A stretch of 31,614 nucleotides of DNA. It comes from JAYELX01 sp964544065 (GTDB lineage: Bacteria > Chloroflexota > Anaerolineae > Anaerolineales > UBA11858). The stretch covers positions 1-31,614 of the forward strand of contig CAZJBA010000010.1 of the NCBI GenBank assembly GCA_964544065.1, given 5' to 3'. Shown in pieces: positions 29,590-31,614 of the stretch. The position numbers and the translations under genes were made by a program. Each line of letters starts with the position of its first letter. Positions within the stretch are counted from its first letter, which is position 1. The notes under the pieces are model-generated. The model was not told the origin of the DNA and did no database searches. It saw only the letters and a program-made list of their open reading frames with translations.

Positions 29590-31605
29590 GTGAACAAAAA
29601 AATTCTTGTTGTCATTGTGTTGTTTAGCCTGGTGACCATCATGGCTGCGTGCAGCGCGCCCGGCACATCGGAACAGGCTTCGGGTGACGTTGCAGCCGCG
29701 TTTCGAAACGGCGGCTGCGGCGCCTGCCACGTTATCCCCGGAATTCCTAACGCCCAAGGGATGATCGGGCCGGATTTGTCCCAGATGGGGGACCTGGCCG
29801 CTGAACGAATTGGCGCTTCGGAGTACCAGGGGGAAGCTGATTCCGTTGATGCCTATCTGCGAGAATCGATCACCGATCCGGACATATTTGTACCCGCAGA
29901 GTGCCCTACCGGTCCCTGTCAACCGGGGCAAATGCCTGCCAAATTAGGCAACCTTCTCAGCGAGGAGCAAATCAGCGTGATCGTCGACTATTTAGCCGGG
30001 CTGCCTGAAAGCGCGGTCGACTTGTCGGAATCTGCCCCGGAAGCAGAAGTCGCCGCGGAAGCGCCGACCCTCAGCGAGGGGGAATTTGCTCAAGCCAAGC
30101 AGATTTTCTTCGACCGCTGCGCCGGTTGTCACGGAGTCCTGCGTAAAGGTGCGACAGGCCCTGCCCTGACCCCGGAAGAGACTCTTCCTAAAGGGACGCT
30201 GGCGCTGGCCTCGATCATCTATAATGGCACCCAGGCCGGGATGCCCGATTGGGGCAAACAAGGCCTCCTGACAGAAGAAGGGACCGAGTTGATGGCAAAG
30301 TACATCCAGAACGAGCCACCCATCCCCCCGGAAATGTCCCTGAATCAAATGCTGGACACCTGGCAGCTTTTGATCCCCCCGGAACAGCGTCCGGAAGAAC
30401 CGGAGCACGACCGCGATTGGGAAAACTTCTTTTCGGTCACCCTGCGCGATGCCGGTCAGGTCGCCATCATCGACGGAGATACGTACGAAGTGATCAACAA
30501 GGTCGATACCGGTTATGCTGTCCACATCTCGCGCATGTCGGCGACCGGCCGCTACATCTACACAATCGGCCGCGACGGCAAGGCCGTGCTGATCGACACC
30601 TGGATGGAAGTGCCGGACAAAGTGGCCGAGGTGCAAGTTTGTTATGACGCCCGCTCGGTCGAAGTGAGCAAATACCAGGGCGAGCAGGGCGATTACTTCG
30701 ACAAGTACGCCGTTGTGGGCTGTTATTGGCCGCCGCATTTCACCATCTTGGATGGGCAGACCCTGGAGCCGTTCAAGAATGTCAGCACGCGCGGGTATAC
30801 CTTCGACACGGAAGAATACCATCCCGAACCGCGCGTGGCCAGCGTTGTGGCCTCCCATTTCAAGCCGGAATGGATCATCAACGTCAAGGAGATCGGTCAG
30901 GTTTGGTTGGTGAACTACGCCAATCCTGAAAACCCAACCATCAAAATGATCGAGGCGGAACGCTTCTTGCACGATGGCGGTTGGGACTCAACCCAGCGCT
31001 ACTTCCTGGTGGCGGCCAACCAGGCCGATAAAGTCGCCGTGATTGACGCCCAAGAAGCAGAATTGGAGGCCATGGTGGACACGCCGGTCAAACCGCACCC
31101 CGGCCGCGGCGCCAATTGGATCGACCCTGACTATGGCCCGGTGTGGAGCACATCTCACCTGGGGGAGGGTTCCCTGATTGCCATCGGCACCGACCCGGAG
31201 GGCCATCCCGACCATGCCTGGAAGGTGGTCCGGGACATTCCCCTGCTGGGCGGCGGCAGCCTGTTCATCAAGACGCATCCCAACAGCGGCTGGATCTGGG
31301 CCGACCACGTCTTGAACTCGGATGAAGAAATTCAGCGCACCATCTGCGTGATCGACAAACAAAATCCCACCGAAACGCATAAGTGCTGGCAGGTGGCCGA
31401 CTATGGCCGGGCGGTCCATTTTGAGTACAACAAAGCGGGCACCGAGGTGTGGGTCAGCGTGTGGGGCCAGGCCGATCAACCCGGCAAAACGGGCGAGATT
31501 GTGATCTACGATGACGCCACCCTGGAAGAGATCGCCCGCATCCCCGATTTGGTCACCCCGACGGGAAAATTCAACGTCTATAACACCATGAACGATATTT
31601 ATTAA
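29590..31605 (+). CDS. nirS: Cytochrome cd1 nitrite reductase with extra N-terminal cytochrome c domain
   Basis: A 671-aa enzyme reducing nitrite to nitric oxide outside the membrane. A lipoprotein signal peptide has lipobox MAAC (Cys21). Two c-type haem motifs follow: CGACH (43-47, axial Met probably 115) and CAGCH (177-181, Met218). From about residue 277 the d1-haem eight-bladed propeller begins (RDWENFFSVTLRDAGQVAII). The active-site histidines are His423 (ASHFKPEW) and His461 (FLHDGGWD); PHPGRGANWIDPDYGPVWST and the end TPTGKFNVYNT are typical of NirS, not NirN or NirF. Canonical NirS has one haem c domain, so the first is additional. GTG start with AGGAGG seven bases upstream. Confidence 0.94.
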   Translation: MNKKILVVIVLFSLVTIMAACSAPGTSEQASGDVAAAFRNGGCGACHVIPGIPNAQGMIGPDLSQMGDLAAERIGASEYQGEADSVDAYLRESITDPDIFVPAECPTGPCQPGQMPAKLGNLLSEEQISVIVDYLAGLPESAVDLSESAPEAEVAAEAPTLSEGEFAQAKQIFFDRCAGCHGVLRKGATGPALTPEETLPKGTLALASIIYNGTQAGMPDWGKQGLLTEEGTELMAKYIQNEPPIPPEMSLNQMLDTWQLLIPPEQRPEEPEHDRDWENFFSVTLRDAGQVAIIDGDTYEVINKVDTGYAVHISRMSATGRYIYTIGRDGKAVLIDTWMEVPDKVAEVQVCYDARSVEVSKYQGEQGDYFDKYAVVGCYWPPHFTILDGQTLEPFKNVSTRGYTFDTEEYHPEPRVASVVASHFKPEWIINVKEIGQVWLVNYANPENPTIKMIEAERFLHDGGWDSTQRYFLVAANQADKVAVIDAQEAELEAMVDTPVKPHPGRGANWIDPDYGPVWSTSHLGEGSLIAIGTDPEGHPDHAWKVVRDIPLLGGGSLFIKTHPNSGWIWADHVLNSDEEIQRTICVIDKQNPTETHKCWQVADYGRAVHFEYNKAGTEVWVSVWGQADQPGKTGEIVIYDDATLEEIARIPDLVTPTGKFNVYNTMNDIY

Positions 31606-31614
31606 CTTTGCCAG

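Noticed and set aside
29992..30972. Minus-strand ORF of 326 aa opposite nirS
   Set aside because: Shadow frame of an intact, highly conserved nirS gene.
29590..31605. NirN or NirF instead of NirS
   Set aside because: Both active-site histidine contexts and the complete NirS-type C-terminus are present along with a c-haem domain directly before the propeller.

Overview
The window looks like a piece of a draft or metagenome-assembled genome from the phylum Chloroflexota, probably Anaerolineae-like. The clues are the division and cell-wall (dcw) cluster running straight into nrdR and a B12-dependent ribonucleotide reductase, mixed GTG/TTG/ATG starts, many short palindromic intergenic repeats, and a cd1 nitrite reductase. 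The taxonomic call is inference from gene content, not from a search. A block of exactly 100 N (24523-24622) marks a scaffold gap.

Region 1 (1-17235): a three-copy repeat and a gene-free stretch lead to a well-formed promoter with a three-box MraZ operator. The plus-strand dcw cluster follows: mraZ, rsmH, ftsL-like, ftsI, murF, mraY, murD, ftsW, murG, a CvpA-like membrane protein, murC, a 60-aa ORF, ddl, ftsQ, ftsA, ftsZ. Most junctions overlap by 1-4 bases, which indicates tight translational coupling. murE and murB, common members of such clusters, are absent here.

Region 2 (17236-22476): a gene-free stretch holds repeats and a long hairpin. Two tandem NrdR-type boxes then precede a DNA-precursor gene set: nrdR, nrdJ, an NfsA-like nitroreductase and a deoxynucleoside kinase. 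It ends at a clear intrinsic terminator.

Region 3 (22477-24522, minus strand): a visibly AT-rich two-gene island encodes a TRAFAC-like GTPase with a C-terminal coiled coil and a 209-aa partner of unknown function. It has its own promoter -10 element beside the gap. This is the best candidate in the window for a poorly described system, possibly a GTPase-centred conflict or signalling module.

Region 4 (24623-27152): a DegT-family sugar aminotransferase (minus) and a PglC-like phosphoglycosyl transferase (plus) form a divergent glycan-modification pair. They are followed by a bidirectional terminator and a SlyD-type peptidyl-prolyl isomerase (minus).

Region 5 (27153-31614): a broken GNAT acetyltransferase gene (minus); an ArsR-family regulator and a Cys/His-rich small protein, each behind a near-identical operator; a palindrome-rich gene-free stretch; a Crp/Fnr-family regulator; and a complete lipoprotein-type cytochrome cd1 nitrite reductase with an additional N-terminal cytochrome c domain. 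The last two genes are probably regulator and target in respiratory nitrite reduction.
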